DNA from: an uncultured Fibrobacter sp.
GTDB taxonomy: Bacteria; Fibrobacterota; Fibrobacteria; Fibrobacterales; Fibrobacteraceae
DNA length: 64,000 nt
Reading direction: 5' to 3'
Assembly: GCA_947165045.1 (NCBI GenBank)
Contig: CAMUYW010000006.1
Span: 1-64,000 of the forward strand
Shown here: piece by piece, positions 55,204-64,000 of the stretch
Layout: each line of letters opens with the position of its first letter
Numbering within the stretch: the stretch's first letter is position 1
The notes under the pieces: model-generated
What the model was told of the DNA's origin: nothing
Seen by the model: the letters and a program-made list of their open reading frames with translations, nothing else
Databases searched by the model: none
Program-made: the position numbers and the translations under genes

Positions 55204-55236
55204 GACCGTGCATTTAAAAGTGCGCGGCCTTTTTGT
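55204..55236 (+). terminator. Terminator of the dapF operon
   Basis: GACCGTGCA-TTTAAAAG-TGCGCGGCC hairpin followed by TTTTTG. Confidence 0.75.
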
Positions 55237-55277
55237 GTTGAGTAGGGGTGGGATGGCGAATGTAGCGAATACGAAAA

Positions 55278-55372
55278 ATCCGTCGGCTTTTGACCGACGG
55301 ACTGCATTTATGAGGTTCAAATCTTAGTAGATGAAGTGACATTTGGCCTCCCACCTTCGACGGGAGGCCGAT
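55278..55372. other. Two hairpins at the 3' side of glnN
   Basis: CCGTCGGC-TTT-TGACCGACGG at about 55280-55301 and GGCCTCCCACCTTCGACGGGAGGCC at 55346-55370. They probably end transcription of the minus-strand glnN gene, though the T run is weak. Confidence 0.45.
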
Positions 55373-55382
55373 GTTGTTTATC

Positions 55383-57503
55383 TTAATAGATAAACAACAT
55401 CTCTCTATACTTCGGAAGCGGCCAGAGTTCGTCCGGAACGATCTTTTCGAGTGCATCGACAACCAAGCGGAGGTCAATCATTCCATTGAGAATGTCTTCA
55501 TGCTTGGAAGCGAGAGCCTTTTCCATGACTTCGATTGCAGCGAGGAGCTTCTTGATGCCTTCGCCAAGCGGCTTGGCGTAAGAATCGAGAGCCGGGAGAC
55601 CCTGGTTCAAAGCCATTTCGTTTGCCTTGAGGGCGCAAGAGTAAGCCTTGACAGCCTGCGGAAGGATGATGTCCTTGGCCATGTCGCGTGCGATTTCGCC
55701 TTCGATGTGAATCTTCTTGTGGTAATCTTCCATGTTCACTTCGTAGCGGGAATCGAGTTCGCGTTTGTTGAACACACCGTACTTTTCGAAGAGAGCAACG
55801 TTTTCTTTCTTGGTGAGAGCTTGGAGTGCTTCCATCGTGGTGCGGATGTTCGGAAGGCCGCGCTTTGCAGCTTCTTCGACCCATTCGTCGGTATAGCCGT
55901 TACCGTTGAAGATAACCTTCTTGTGTTCCTTGACAATCTTCTGCAAGAGCTTCTGGAGTTCTTCGTGGAACTTGTCGGCAGGAACGTCTTTCATCTTGTC
56001 GGCGATGATGTCGAAGGCTTCGGCAACGATGGTGTTGAGGATGACGTTCGGTTCAGAGCAGCTCTGGCTAGAACCCGGTGCGCGGAATTCGAACTTGTTG
56101 CCGGTGAATGCGAACGGAGAAGTTCTGTTACGGTCGGTTGCGTCACGCGGGAGCGGCGGGAGAGTATCGGAACCGAGCTTGAGTGCGCCAGCCTGCTTGC
56201 TGGATTTCGGATCGCCCTTTTCGAGCTGTTCGATGACATCGGCAAGCTGGTCGCCGAGGTACATGGAGATGATTGCCGGAGGAGCTTCATTTGCGCCAAG
56301 GCGGTGGTCGTTACCGGCACTTGCAACAGCCATGCGGAGAAGGTCGGCGTGAGTATCGACAGCGTAGATCACAGCGCAGAGCGTGGTGAGGAAGATGGCG
56401 TTCTGGTGCGGGTCCTTGCCCGGGTTCAAAAGGTTGGTCTTGCCGTAGTTCACGGACCAGTTGTTGTGCTTACCGGAACCGTTGATGCCTGCAAACGGCT
56501 TTTCGTGGAGGAGGCAGACGAGTCCGTGGCGGTCAGCGACCTGGCGGAGGACTTCCATAATCTGCATGTTGTGGTCGCAAGCGAGGTTCACTTCTTCGAA
56601 CATCGGAGCAAGTTCGAACTGAGCCGGAGCGACTTCGTTGTGGCGGGTCTTTGCCGGAATGCCGAGCTTCCAGAGTTCCTTTTCCACATCGTTCATGAAG
56701 TTCAAAATGCGAGACGGAATGCTACCGAAGTAGTGGTCTTCCATCTGCTGGTGCTTAGCCGGAGCTGCACCGAACAAAGTGCGGCCTGCCTGGTAAAGGT
56801 CCGGACGCTGGAGGTAGAAGCGCTTGTCAACAAGGAAGTATTCCTGTTCGGCGCCGAGAGTGACGTTCACCTTCTGCGGAGCGACATTGAAGAGGCTCAT
56901 GAGGCGGTCGGCAGATTTCTGCAAAGCCTGGATGGAACGGAGAAGCGGAGTCTTCTTGTCGAGTGCTTCACCTGTGTAGCTACAGAAAGCAGTCGGGATG
57001 CAGAGCGTTGCACCGTTGCCGTGACGCTTGATGAATGCCGGGGAAGTCGGGTCCCAAGCCGTGTAACCACGAGCTTCAAAAGTAGAACGAAGACCGCCGC
57101 TCGGGAAAGAAGATGCGTCCGGTTCGCCAACGATCAAGTTCTTGCCGCTGAAAGCCATGATGGCCTTGCCGTTTTCCGGTTCAAGGAAAGAGTCGTGCTT
57201 TTCTGCGGTAGAGCCGGTAAGCGGCTGGAACCAATGCGTAAAGTGAGTTGCGCCGCGGTCGATAGCCCACTTTTTCATAGCGTGAGCGACTTCGCCTGCG
57301 ATGCTCGGGTCAAGCGGTGCGCCATCATCAATCGTTGCGAACAACTTCTTGCAAATTTCTTTCGGGAGGTAGGCGCGCATAGCGTCGGCGTTAAAAACGT
57401 CCTCGCCGTAAAAGTCCAAACTTGCGGGTGCGGCAGCCATAACGCCGGTTGCGGGATCGCTCGCGATTTCCTTGATAGCTTTCATTCTATATTCGTTGCT
57501 CAT
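55383..57503 (-). CDS. glnN: Glutamine synthetase type III
   Basis: 706 residues, start ATG 57503 on the minus strand with AAGGAGT eight bases upstream. Length and motifs fit the GSIII family found in Bacteroides and Fibrobacter: [43 protein letters not shown] split across the nucleotide site, [10 protein letters not shown] with metal-binding Glu residues, and [14 protein letters not shown] with the catalytic loop. It makes glutamine from glutamate, ammonium and ATP, the key step of ammonium assimilation, and works with GltB at the window end. A sigma54-like promoter and two dyads lie upstream. A 735-codon open frame on the opposite strand is a compositional shadow. Confidence 0.97.
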   Translation of the reverse strand: MSNEYRMKAIKEIASDPATGVMAAAPASLDFYGEDVFNADAMRAYLPKEICKKLFATIDDGAPLDPSIAGEVAHAMKKWAIDRGATHFTHWFQPLTGSTAEKHDSFLEPENGKAIMAFSGKNLIVGEPDASSFPSGGLRSTFEARGYTAWDPTSPAFIKRHGNGATLCIPTAFCSYTGEALDKKTPLLRSIQALQKSADRLMSLFNVAPQKVNVTLGAEQEYFLVDKRFYLQRPDLYQAGRTLFGAAPAKHQQMEDHYFGSIPSRILNFMNDVEKELWKLGIPAKTRHNEVAPAQFELAPMFEEVNLACDHNMQIMEVLRQVADRHGLVCLLHEKPFAGINGSGKHNNWSVNYGKTNLLNPGKDPHQNAIFLTTLCAVIYAVDTHADLLRMAVASAGNDHRLGANEAPPAIISMYLGDQLADVIEQLEKGDPKSSKQAGALKLGSDTLPPLPRDATDRNRTSPFAFTGNKFEFRAPGSSQSCSEPNVILNTIVAEAFDIIADKMKDVPADKFHEELQKLLQKIVKEHKKVIFNGNGYTDEWVEEAAKRGLPNIRTTMEALQALTKKENVALFEKYGVFNKRELDSRYEVNMEDYHKKIHIEGEIARDMAKDIILPQAVKAYSCALKANEMALNQGLPALDSYAKPLGEGIKKLLAAIEVMEKALASKHEDILNGMIDLRLVVDALEKIVPDELWPLPKYREMLFIY

Positions 57504-57807
57504 TTGGCAAACTCCTTATGTTTTGTTTTTCGCAGCCCTATGAGCGAAAAACGTGCCAATTTGGAAGTTTACCTGTAAATCCGCGAAATCTGAACAAAAA
57601 CGTAAAAATGAAAATTTTAAGCGCGAATTTTTCGCGTTCTGAAAATTACATATTTTGAAAAATTATGAGTGAAATTACAAATTGTGTAAATTAATGTGTT
57701 TGTGAAAGAGGTGCGTTTACCTTCTTCTCCTTAATCTTATGTATATTACAAAGTGATTTCGTCGGTGTCGGCGGAATAAAGAAGTGAGAAAAAAAAGCGA
57801 GGTTTCT
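57504..57807. other. Divergent glnN/sodB intergenic region
   Basis: 304 bp with the glnN sigma54 promoter and dyads (separate entry). The sodB side has no sigma54 motif. Its start is at 57808, after GAGG. Confidence 0.6.
57543..57689 (-). promoter_or_regulatory. Sigma54-like promoter with paired upstream dyads, glnN
   Basis: On the minus strand TGGCAC-N5-TCGCT (57558-57543): a perfect -24 box and a -12 box that keeps the key GC. Dyads TTACA-TATTT-TGAAA at 57646-57660 (one mismatch) and TTACA-AATTG-TGTAA at 57675-57689 have centres 29 bp apart, 97 and 126 bp from the -24 GG. Confidence 0.65.
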
Positions 57808-58407
57808 ATGACTCAACCTGTCAACGGTAAATTTGAAATGCCGTCTCTTCCGTATGCTGCAACTGATTTAGCTCCGGTCTTAAGCGCCGAAACGATTGAG
57901 TTCCATTACGGCAAGCATTTGCAAACTTACGTGAATAACTTGAATGCGGCTCTTCCGGGGAGTGCTTTCGAGGGCAAGTCTTTGGAAGAAATTGTAAAGT
58001 CCGCTGATGGGGGCGTTTTTAATAACGCGGGCCAGATTCTGAACCACGCAATGTATTTCTTGCAGTTTGCGGCCCCCAAGGAAGGGAATGTTCCGACGGG
58101 AAAAATTGCGGATGCGATTGCCCGTGATTTTGGCTCCTTCGAAAAATTCCAGGAAGAATTCCAAGCAAAGGGTGCGGGGCTTTTCGGCTCCGGTTGGGTT
58201 TGGCTTTCTGCCGATGCTTCGGGCAAGCTCGTGATTACGCAAGAGGGCAATGCGCAGAATCCGATTACAAAGGGGCTCACGCCGCTTCTGACGTTTGACG
58301 TGTGGGAACACGCCTATTATATAGACTATCGCAATCGTCGTCCGGATTACTTGAAGTCTCTGTGGAGCATCGTGAACTGGGACGTGGTGAACGCTCGTCT
58401 CGGATAA
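57808..58407 (+). CDS. sodB: Iron/manganese superoxide dismutase
   Basis: 199 residues. ATG 57808 (MTQPVNGKFEMP) follows GAGG; the upstream in-frame GTG has no ribosome site. It detoxifies superoxide in the cytoplasm. Metal ligands His33 (FHYGKHLQTYV), His80 (NHAMYFLQF), Asp164 and His168 (DVWEHAYYIDY) are all present. FGSGWVWL and the AGQILNHAMYF segment look more like the iron or cambialistic type than strict Mn enzymes, but the metal cannot be settled by eye. In an obligate anaerobe this would serve brief oxygen exposure. Single-gene unit with terminator. Confidence 0.95.
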   Translation: MTQPVNGKFEMPSLPYAATDLAPVLSAETIEFHYGKHLQTYVNNLNAALPGSAFEGKSLEEIVKSADGGVFNNAGQILNHAMYFLQFAAPKEGNVPTGKIADAIARDFGSFEKFQEEFQAKGAGLFGSGWVWLSADASGKLVITQEGNAQNPITKGLTPLLTFDVWEHAYYIDYRNRRPDYLKSLWSIVNWDVVNARLG

Positions 58408-58452
58408 CGTTTCGCTTTCGTTTTTGCGATTGCGCAAAATTCATTTAAATGG

Positions 58453-58474
58453 GCCGGGTTATCCCGGCTTTTTT
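58453..58474 (+). terminator. Intrinsic terminator after sodB
   Basis: GCCGGG-TTAT-CCCGGC followed by TTTTTT. Confidence 0.9.
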
Positions 58475-58529
58475 GCGTTTTGTCGGAATTTGCTTGAAAT
58501 GAATTCCGCTTAATTTATATATTCTTCCT

Positions 58530-59273
58530 ATGATTCGTTTGAATGTAATTCTTTTGATCGTTGTGTTGGGGTTGTGCGGATGTAGTTTGTCGATTATCCA
58601 TCCGCCTTCAGCCGCTGCGTTTATGGAAAAGGGCGATGGGGACTTACAGAAAAATGTGACGGCCTCGTATATGTGGCGGAATGGTCCGTATAAAGACAAC
58701 GTGTTTCAACCATACAATAAAATGAAAAGTTCACTTTTGCCAAATGAAGATTATTATTACGAAGATTGGGAATGGAATTTTCAAGCGAGTTTTGATATTC
58801 AAAAACGGTTCGAAAATTTTAAAATTGGTGGTGGATTAGATTGGCTCACACCTTTTTTGCAATTAGGCTATGTTTCGGATTATTTTGGAGTGATGGGGTG
58901 GAGTAATATTTGTTTGTGGCAAATTGGAAAATATGAACATGCTTATGTTCAATGGGGTGGTGGTATTACAATTATTGAACAGTTGCCTTTTTGTTTCAGA
59001 AAACTGCGCATAGGGCTTACTCAACATATCTCGCGAAATGGTCGCGAATCTTATATGCGGGATGGATCCGATATGTTTTCATATGGTTCCTCTGCTCCTA
59101 TCTTTTACGATGAAATTGGCGCTGGTGCGTATGTTGCGGGAATTGTTGGTAAACGTCTAGGTATGGGTCTCGAATTCCGTTATGGTCGCGATTTGACGTA
59201 TAAGATTGTAGAAAAAGAGCATGAACGGGCAATTCACCGATTCACGCTTGCGCTCAATGTTCAGTTGTGGTAA
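58530..59273 (+). CDS. Putative lipoprotein / outer-membrane protein of unknown function
   Basis: 247 residues from ATG 58530. The N-terminus MIRLNVILLIVVLGLCGCS has a hydrophobic stretch followed by a lipobox-like LCGC. The mature chain alternates aromatic and polar residues in beta-strand fashion (FQASFDIQKRF ... GGGLDWLTPFLQLGYVSDYFGV ... HAYVQWGGGITI ... RFTLALNVQLW) and ends in an aromatic residue, as many outer-membrane barrels do. A+T-rich codon use like the orphan proteins at 19183 and 50596. No family recognised. Convergent with the FNT gene. Confidence 0.7.
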   Translation: MIRLNVILLIVVLGLCGCSLSIIHPPSAAAFMEKGDGDLQKNVTASYMWRNGPYKDNVFQPYNKMKSSLLPNEDYYYEDWEWNFQASFDIQKRFENFKIGGGLDWLTPFLQLGYVSDYFGVMGWSNICLWQIGKYEHAYVQWGGGITIIEQLPFCFRKLRIGLTQHISRNGRESYMRDGSDMFSYGSSAPIFYDEIGAGAYVAGIVGKRLGMGLEFRYGRDLTYKIVEKEHERAIHRFTLALNVQLW

Positions 59274-59279
59274 CTGTAA

Positions 59280-59903
59280 TTATATATTAGGAGCTTTGTC
59301 TTTCAGCTTTTGCATGAGCGGAATGAGCCCGCCGCCAATCGAGTTGCCGATCGTGATGGCTAAAAGTGCCTTGAACATGGTTAAAGAAAAATCGCTTGCG
59401 AGCGAGAAATAGAACATGTCGGCGATGCAGTGTTCGAAGCCGCTCAAGATAAAGACCATGACAGGGAGGAACACGGTGAAGACTTTCCCGACCTGGTTTT
59501 CGATGGTTTTGTAGCCGTCGGCGGCGATGAACATGAGCATGCCGCAAAAGATCCCGAGCACGAGAAGGCTCAAGGGGCTGTCGCTATCTTTAATAACGCA
59601 AAGTGCATTTGCTTTGGCTTGGAGCGCTTCGCCGTATCGGGTGGCGGCCATCATTTTTGCAAACAGGAATGTTCCAACGAAATTACCGAGCCAGACGATG
59701 GCGAGGAATCCCCAATAATTGGGTTTCTTGTTGACAAAGTAACCGACTTTGCCCGTAAAAAGGTTGAATCCAAAATTCAGGATGGTAAAAAGTCCGAGAC
59801 CGAAAAGGAACGATCCCAAGATTTTATTGTCGCAGGAGAGGAATGCTGTGCCGCCGAGTCCGATGCAAAGGCCGGAATAGACGGATTTGATAAAATTAAT
59901 CAT
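59280..59903 (-). CDS. Formate/nitrite transporter (FNT) family channel
   Basis: 207 residues, start ATG 59903 on the minus strand; somewhat short for the family (about 260). Hydrophobic throughout, with FNT features: GLCIGLGGTAFLS near the start, LGNFVGT in the middle, and ILSGFEHCIADMFYF, which carries the conserved His region of the pore, then GNSIGGGL. The family moves formate, nitrite, hydrosulfide or acetate/lactate as weak acids. The probable sigma54-type promoter and its place between glnN and gltB suggest a link to nitrogen supply, but formate export would also fit a fermenting Fibrobacter. Confidence 0.85.
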   Translation of the reverse strand: MINFIKSVYSGLCIGLGGTAFLSCDNKILGSFLFGLGLFTILNFGFNLFTGKVGYFVNKKPNYWGFLAIVWLGNFVGTFLFAKMMAATRYGEALQAKANALCVIKDSDSPLSLLVLGIFCGMLMFIAADGYKTIENQVGKVFTVFLPVMVFILSGFEHCIADMFYFSLASDFSLTMFKALLAITIGNSIGGGLIPLMQKLKDKAPNI

Positions 59904-59965
59904 GGCGCCAAATTTAGATAATTTCGTTTAAATGTTAATGGTCTTTTTCGAATGCTCAAATTTTT

Positions 59966-59981
59966 AGCAAAAATGGTGCCT
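59966..59981 (-). promoter_or_regulatory. Sigma54-like promoter facing the FNT gene
   Basis: On the minus strand AGGCAC-CATTT-TTGCT: only the first base departs from the TGGCAC-N5-TTGCW consensus. The FNT ATG is 62 bp downstream. The gltB dyads lie 23 and 53 bp further upstream and could serve both directions. Confidence 0.55.
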
Positions 59982-59994
59982 GCGAATATTTTAA

Positions 59995-60163
59995 TTTCAT
60001 AAAATGTAAAATCAGGCTGATTATTTTCAAAATTTGTAATAGTTGATTTTTACAGACTGTCGCGGAATTGTTATCTTTTACATTTTTAACCGCTTTTTCA
60101 TTAATTGAAGCGCATTTTGCGGGTTGCGCTTGCGCTGTATTCCTTTTTGGCACAGTTTTTGCA
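59995..60163 (+). promoter_or_regulatory. Sigma54 promoter with paired upstream dyads, gltB
   Basis: A consensus TGGCAC-AGTTT-TTGCA at 60148-60163. Dyads TTTCA-TAAAA-TGTAA (59995-60009) and TTTCA-AAATT-TGTAA (60025-60039) have centres 30 bp apart, 147 and 117 bp from the -24 GG. The gltB ATG is 33 bp after the promoter. Confidence 0.75.
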
Positions 60164-60196
60164 ATATGGGGACGCAAAAAATAGAAAAGGAATTTT

Positions 60197-63100
60197 ATGA
60201 ACGCTCAAGCACTTTACGATCCGATTAACGAACACGACGCCTGCGGCGTTGGCTTGGTCGCTAATATAAATAATGTTGCCTCGCACCAGATTGTGTTGCA
60301 GGGTATTACTGTTTTGAAAAGACTCATGCACCGTGGTGCAGCAGGTGGAGACCCGGAAACTGGTGATGGTGCGGGTCTTTTGCTTTCTATGCCGCACAAG
60401 TTTTTCCGCAAGTTGTACCCCGAACTACCGGCTCGTTACGGTGTGGCAATGTTCTTTGTCGAAAACACGCTTGAAGCAGATGCTTTTGATGCCGAGATTA
60501 AGAAGATTGCCGCTGACGAAGGCGTTCCTGTGCTCCAGTTCCGCGAAGTGCCGGTGAATGCTGCGAAGATTGGTCGCACGGCTCGCGAAACGTTGCCGCA
60601 TATCCGCCAGGTGTTTTTTGACGGTTCTGCTTTTGAATCGGATCAGGCTTTCGATATTAAGTTATACGTAGCTCGCCGCTTGATGGAAAAAGCATGCAAG
60701 GGTTTGTATGTTTGCAGCTGCAGCCGCCGTAGCATTGTGTATAAGGGCCTTTTGCTCGCAAGCCAGATTGAAGGCTTTTACAAGGACTTGAACGATCTCG
60801 ATTTCGAATCTCCGATTGCTCTTGTTCACCAGCGCTATTCGACGAACACGTTCCCGACTTGGCCGCTTGCCCATCCGTTCCGCTACCTCGCTCACAATGG
60901 CGAAATCAACACGCTCCGCGGTAACCTCAACAGCTTAAAGGCTCGCGAACCGCACTTGAAGAGCGAAATCATCGGCGACGATATCAAGAAACTTTTGCCG
61001 CTCGTTCCGGCAGGCCAGAGTGACTCGGCTAGCCTCGATAACATGTTTGAGCTTCTCGTCGCTGCGGGTCGTAGCCTTCCGCATGCGATGATGATGCTCA
61101 TGCCGCAGGCATGGGGCCAGAAGCATTACCTTGGCCGCGATGTGCGTGGTTTCTTTGAATACGAATCGATGCTCATGGAACCGTGGGATGGCCCGGCTGC
61201 TGTCGCTTTCTCTGATGGTATCAATGCGGGTGCAATCCTCGACCGCAATGGTCTGCGTCCGGCACGTTACACTTTATGTAAAGATGGTCTCTTCGTGATG
61301 GCTTCTGAAACGGGCGTGCTCGATTTGCGCGACGACGAAGTCGAAGAAAAGGGCCGTTTAAAACCGGGTGAAATCATTTACCTTGATATTGAAAATCATC
61401 GTATTTTGAAGAATGCCGAAATGAAGGCTTTGGTGGCTCGTAGCAAGCCTTACCGCCGCTGGGTTGCCGAAAACAAGATGAGCGTTCGCGGACTTTTCAG
61501 CGAAATCAATCCGTCTGACGTTCCGGATGATATTTTGGTGCAGCAGAAACGTTTCGGTTATTCTGCTGAAGACTTGTCTGTGATTTTGAAGCCGATGGCA
61601 AAGACCGGTGCAGAACCGATCGGTTCTATGGGTAACGATGCCGCTTTGGCAGTGCTTTCGGATAAGCCGCAGCCGTTGTTCAACTACTTTAAGCAGTTGT
61701 TCGCTCAGGTGACGAACCCGCCGATTGACCCGATTCGTGAAGAGCTCGTGATGAGCCTTACGACTTACATCGGTAACCATGGCAACATTCTCGAAGAAAC
61801 TCCGGAACAGGCTCACCTCATCAAGATTCCACGCCCGATTGTGACCGAAGACGAAATCCGTCGTTTTGAAAATATCGGTGACAAGAGCTTTAAGGCTAAA
61901 GTGCTCAAGATGCAGTTCCCGCTCGGTGGTAACGGCGAAGTCTTGGAAGCCGCTTTGCAGAACCTCGCTGGCGATGCCGTGCGTGCCGTGAACGATAACT
62001 ATGATATCATTGTGCTTTCGGATAAGAATATCGATTGGGGCTTTGTGCCTATACCTTCGCTCCTTGCAACTGCATGTGTGAACCGCGCCTTGGTCGAAGC
62101 TGGTGTTCGCCCGGAAATCGGTTTGATTGTGCAGTCCGGTGAAGTCCGTGAAGTGATGCACTTTGCGCTCTTGCTCGGTTATGGTGCAACGGTGATTAAC
62201 CCGTATCTTGCTTTTGAAACTTTGACTAGCATGTGCCATAGCGGTGACCTTGATGTGGATCCGGTGACGGCTGCTGCAAATTATGTAAAGGCTGTGGACA
62301 AGGGCCTTCTCAAGATTATGTCGAAGATGGGTATCTCCACGCTTCGAAGCTACCGCAGCGCTCAGATTTTCGAAGCGGTCGGTTTGAATCATGAACTTGT
62401 CGAAAAGTTCTTGCCGGGTACGGCAAGTCGCATCGAAGGTATTGGCCTCGAAGAAATTGCTCGCGAAGTGGGCGAACGCCAGAACATTGCCTTTGCCGAT
62501 GCAAGCAAGGTTCTCCAGTCGGGCGGTCAGTACGCTTTCCGCAAGGAAGGTGAAAAGCACTTGTGGACTCCGCAGTCGCTTGCCACATTCCGTCAGGCAG
62601 TGCAGGGCGGCGATTATGAAAAGTTCAAGGCTTACAGCAAACTCATTAACGACCAGTCTGAACGCCAAGCTACTTTGCGCGGACTCTTCAAGTTCAAGCA
62701 GACGACTCCGATTGATATTTCTGAAGTCGAAAGCCGCGAATCGATTGTGAAGCACTTTGTGGCTGGTGCAATGAGCCTTGGTTCTTTGAGCCCGGAAGCA
62801 CACGAAACGATTGCTATTGCGATGAACCGCATTGGTGCTATGAGCAACTGCGGTGAAGGTGGTGAAGACCCGGATCGCGATACGCCCGCTGCTAACGGCG
62901 ATATCCGTAGCTCTGCAATTCGTCAGATTGCATCGGGCCGCTTTGGTGTGACGATTGACTACTTGCGCCATGCAAAGGATTTGCAAATCAAGATGGCTCA
63001 GGGTGCAAAGCCGGGTGAAGGCGGTCAGTTGCCGGCTCACAAGGTGAATGAATTTGTGGCTCGCATCCGTCACTCGATTCCGAATGTGTCGTTGATTTCT

Positions 63101-64000
63101 CCGCCGCCGCACCATGATATTTATTCGATTGAAGATTTGGCTCAGCTCATTTACGACTTGCGCAATTCGAACCCGAAGGCTCGTGTTTCTGTGAAGCTCG
63201 TGTCTGAAGTGGGCGTGGGTACGATTGCCGCCGGTGTTGCTAAGGCTCATGCCGATGTGGTGCTCATTTCTGGCCACGATGGCGGTACGGGTGCATCTCC
63301 GCTGACTTCTATCAAGCATGCCGGTCTTCCGTGGGAACTCGGTATTGCTGAAGCGGAACAAACGCTTGTTCTCAATGACTTGCGCGGCCGCATCAAGCTC
63401 CAAGTTGATGGTCAGCTAAAGACGGGCCGTGACGTGGTTGTGGCCGCCCTCCTTGGTGCCGAAGAATTTGGATTTGCAACAAACTTGCTCGTTAGCCTTG
63501 GCTGCGTGATGGATAGAAAGTGCCACACGAACCAGTGTCCGATGGGTATTGCAACGCAGGATCCGGATTACCGCAAGCGTTTTGCAGGCAAGCCTGAATA
63601 CGTTGAAAACTTCCTCTACTTTATTGCAGATGAAGTTCGTGAAATCCTTGCAAGCCTTGGTCTCAAGAGCCTCGATGAAGCCTGCGGCCGTAGCGACTTG
63701 CTTGAACGCGATGAAGCGATTGCATTCTACAAGGCTCACAACCTCGACTTCTCGAAGATTTTCCAGACTGTCGAAGGTGGCATCAAGTCTTTCGACAAGA
63801 ACTATGTGAAGGAAGAGTTGGTCAACTTCGACCGTCGTGAACTCTTGCCGTTTGTGCAGGATACGCTTGCCAAGGGCGCTTCTGTAGAACTTTGCACTGT
63901 TGTTCACAATACCGACCGTACGGTGGGTACGGAACTTTCTGGCGAAGTGGATGAACACTTTGGCGTGAAGGGCCTCCCCGAAGATACAATCAAGATTCAT
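60197..64000 (+). CDS. gltB: Glutamate synthase large subunit, 3' end outside window
   Basis: 1268 residues visible of about 1500; the gene runs off the right edge. ATG 60197 follows AAAAGGAA. It turns glutamine and 2-oxoglutarate into two glutamates. Domains: N-terminal class II amidotransferase (nucleophile Cys16 in EHDACGVG after processing, HQRYSTNTFPTWPLAHPFR, HNGEINTLRGN), central domain, and FMN domain with GAMSLGSLSPEAHETIA, GEGGEDP, AKPGEGGQLPAHKV and HDGGTGASPLTSIKHAG. The 3Fe-4S cysteines lie near residue 1103 (CVMDRKCHTNQCPMG). The start of the C-terminal GXGXG domain is at the window edge. A consensus sigma54 promoter lies upstream, so expression should respond to nitrogen status together with glnN. 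Confidence 0.97.
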   Translation, partial: MNAQALYDPINEHDACGVGLVANINNVASHQIVLQGITVLKRLMHRGAAGGDPETGDGAGLLLSMPHKFFRKLYPELPARYGVAMFFVENTLEADAFDAEIKKIAADEGVPVLQFREVPVNAAKIGRTARETLPHIRQVFFDGSAFESDQAFDIKLYVARRLMEKACKGLYVCSCSRRSIVYKGLLLASQIEGFYKDLNDLDFESPIALVHQRYSTNTFPTWPLAHPFRYLAHNGEINTLRGNLNSLKAREPHLKSEIIGDDIKKLLPLVPAGQSDSASLDNMFELLVAAGRSLPHAMMMLMPQAWGQKHYLGRDVRGFFEYESMLMEPWDGPAAVAFSDGINAGAILDRNGLRPARYTLCKDGLFVMASETGVLDLRDDEVEEKGRLKPGEIIYLDIENHRILKNAEMKALVARSKPYRRWVAENKMSVRGLFSEINPSDVPDDILVQQKRFGYSAEDLSVILKPMAKTGAEPIGSMGNDAALAVLSDKPQPLFNYFKQLFAQVTNPPIDPIREELVMSLTTYIGNHGNILEETPEQAHLIKIPRPIVTEDEIRRFENIGDKSFKAKVLKMQFPLGGNGEVLEAALQNLAGDAVRAVNDNYDIIVLSDKNIDWGFVPIPSLLATACVNRALVEAGVRPEIGLIVQSGEVREVMHFALLLGYGATVINPYLAFETLTSMCHSGDLDVDPVTAAANYVKAVDKGLLKIMSKMGISTLRSYRSAQIFEAVGLNHELVEKFLPGTASRIEGIGLEEIAREVGERQNIAFADASKVLQSGGQYAFRKEGEKHLWTPQSLATFRQAVQGGDYEKFKAYSKLINDQSERQATLRGLFKFKQTTPIDISEVESRESIVKHFVAGAMSLGSLSPEAHETIAIAMNRIGAMSNCGEGGEDPDRDTPAANGDIRSSAIRQIASGRFGVTIDYLRHAKDLQIKMAQGAKPGEGGQLPAHKVNEFVARIRHSIPNVSLISPPPHHDIYSIEDLAQLIYDLRNSNPKARVSVKLVSEVGVGTIAAGVAKAHADVVLISGHDGGTGASPLTSIKHAGLPWELGIAEAEQTLVLNDLRGRIKLQVDGQLKTGRDVVVAALLGAEEFGFATNLLVSLGCVMDRKCHTNQCPMGIATQDPDYRKRFAGKPEYVENFLYFIADEVREILASLGLKSLDEACGRSDLLERDEAIAFYKAHNLDFSKIFQTVEGGIKSFDKNYVKEELVNFDRRELLPFVQDTLAKGASVELCTVVHNTDRTVGTELSGEVDEHFGVKGLPEDTIKIH

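Noticed and set aside
55371-57578. Long open frame (735 codons) antisense to glnN
   Set aside because: The opposite strand encodes a full glutamine synthetase III with ribosome site and promoter. The antisense frame reflects codon bias and has no recognisable domain.

Overview
The window looks like a chromosomal segment of a Fibrobacter species, close to F. succinogenes. The reasons are: a long run of secreted plant-cell-wall hydrolases of the form catalytic domain - CBM6 - short basic C-terminal sorting-type domain; a type III glutamine synthetase; poly-serine and Thr/Pro/Lys linkers; small hairpin repeats of the GTCAT...GGGAATCC type between genes; and no SusC/SusD or other Bacteroidetes-style PUL genes. 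The genus is inferred from these features and was not checked against a database.

Layout. (1) 1-27.4 kb, hemicellulose cluster: a partial CE1-type esterase on the minus strand, then on the plus strand GH43, CE1 esterase, GH27, GH141-like beta-helix protein plus GH43 (one operon), GH2, GH95, a small orphan gene, GH5 and three tandem GH10 xylanases. Together they could strip arabinosyl, galactosyl, fucosyl and acyl side chains and cut the xylan or glucan backbone outside the cell. (2) 27.6-41.2 kb, signalling island: three hybrid histidine kinases, two REC/HD-GYP c-di-GMP phosphodiesterases, one free HPt protein and an acyltransferase-3 membrane protein. (3) 41.3-46.5 kb: GH8 endoglucanase/xylanase, CE4 deacetylase and an MFS sugar porter. 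(4) 46.5-52 kb: a degenerate copy of the ileS 5' end, ileS (type 2) and an orphan envelope protein. (5) 51.2-64 kb, nitrogen/amino-acid block: dapF-dapL-sigma54 activator operon, type III glutamine synthetase, sodB, an orphan lipoprotein, an FNT-family channel and gltB (cut by the window end).

Two regulatory systems can be read from the DNA. First, eleven polysaccharidase/esterase transcription units carry a 15-bp imperfect palindrome (TKGAYA-N3-TGTCMA). Its centre lies exactly 51 bp upstream of the first T of a TANNTT hexamer, which resembles the Bacteroidetes-type -7 element. This suggests one shared activator bound near -62. Second, dapF, glnN and gltB each have a -24/-12 (sigma54) promoter, exact for dapF and gltB and weaker for glnN. 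About 95-147 bp upstream of each lies a pair of TTACA-N5-TGTAA dyads spaced 29-31 bp. The FNT gene also has a sigma54-like promoter next to the gltB dyads. The only sigma54 activator in the window is encoded in the dapF operon, so an autoregulated nitrogen regulon is likely.

No tRNA, rRNA, CRISPR array, transposase or phage gene was seen.
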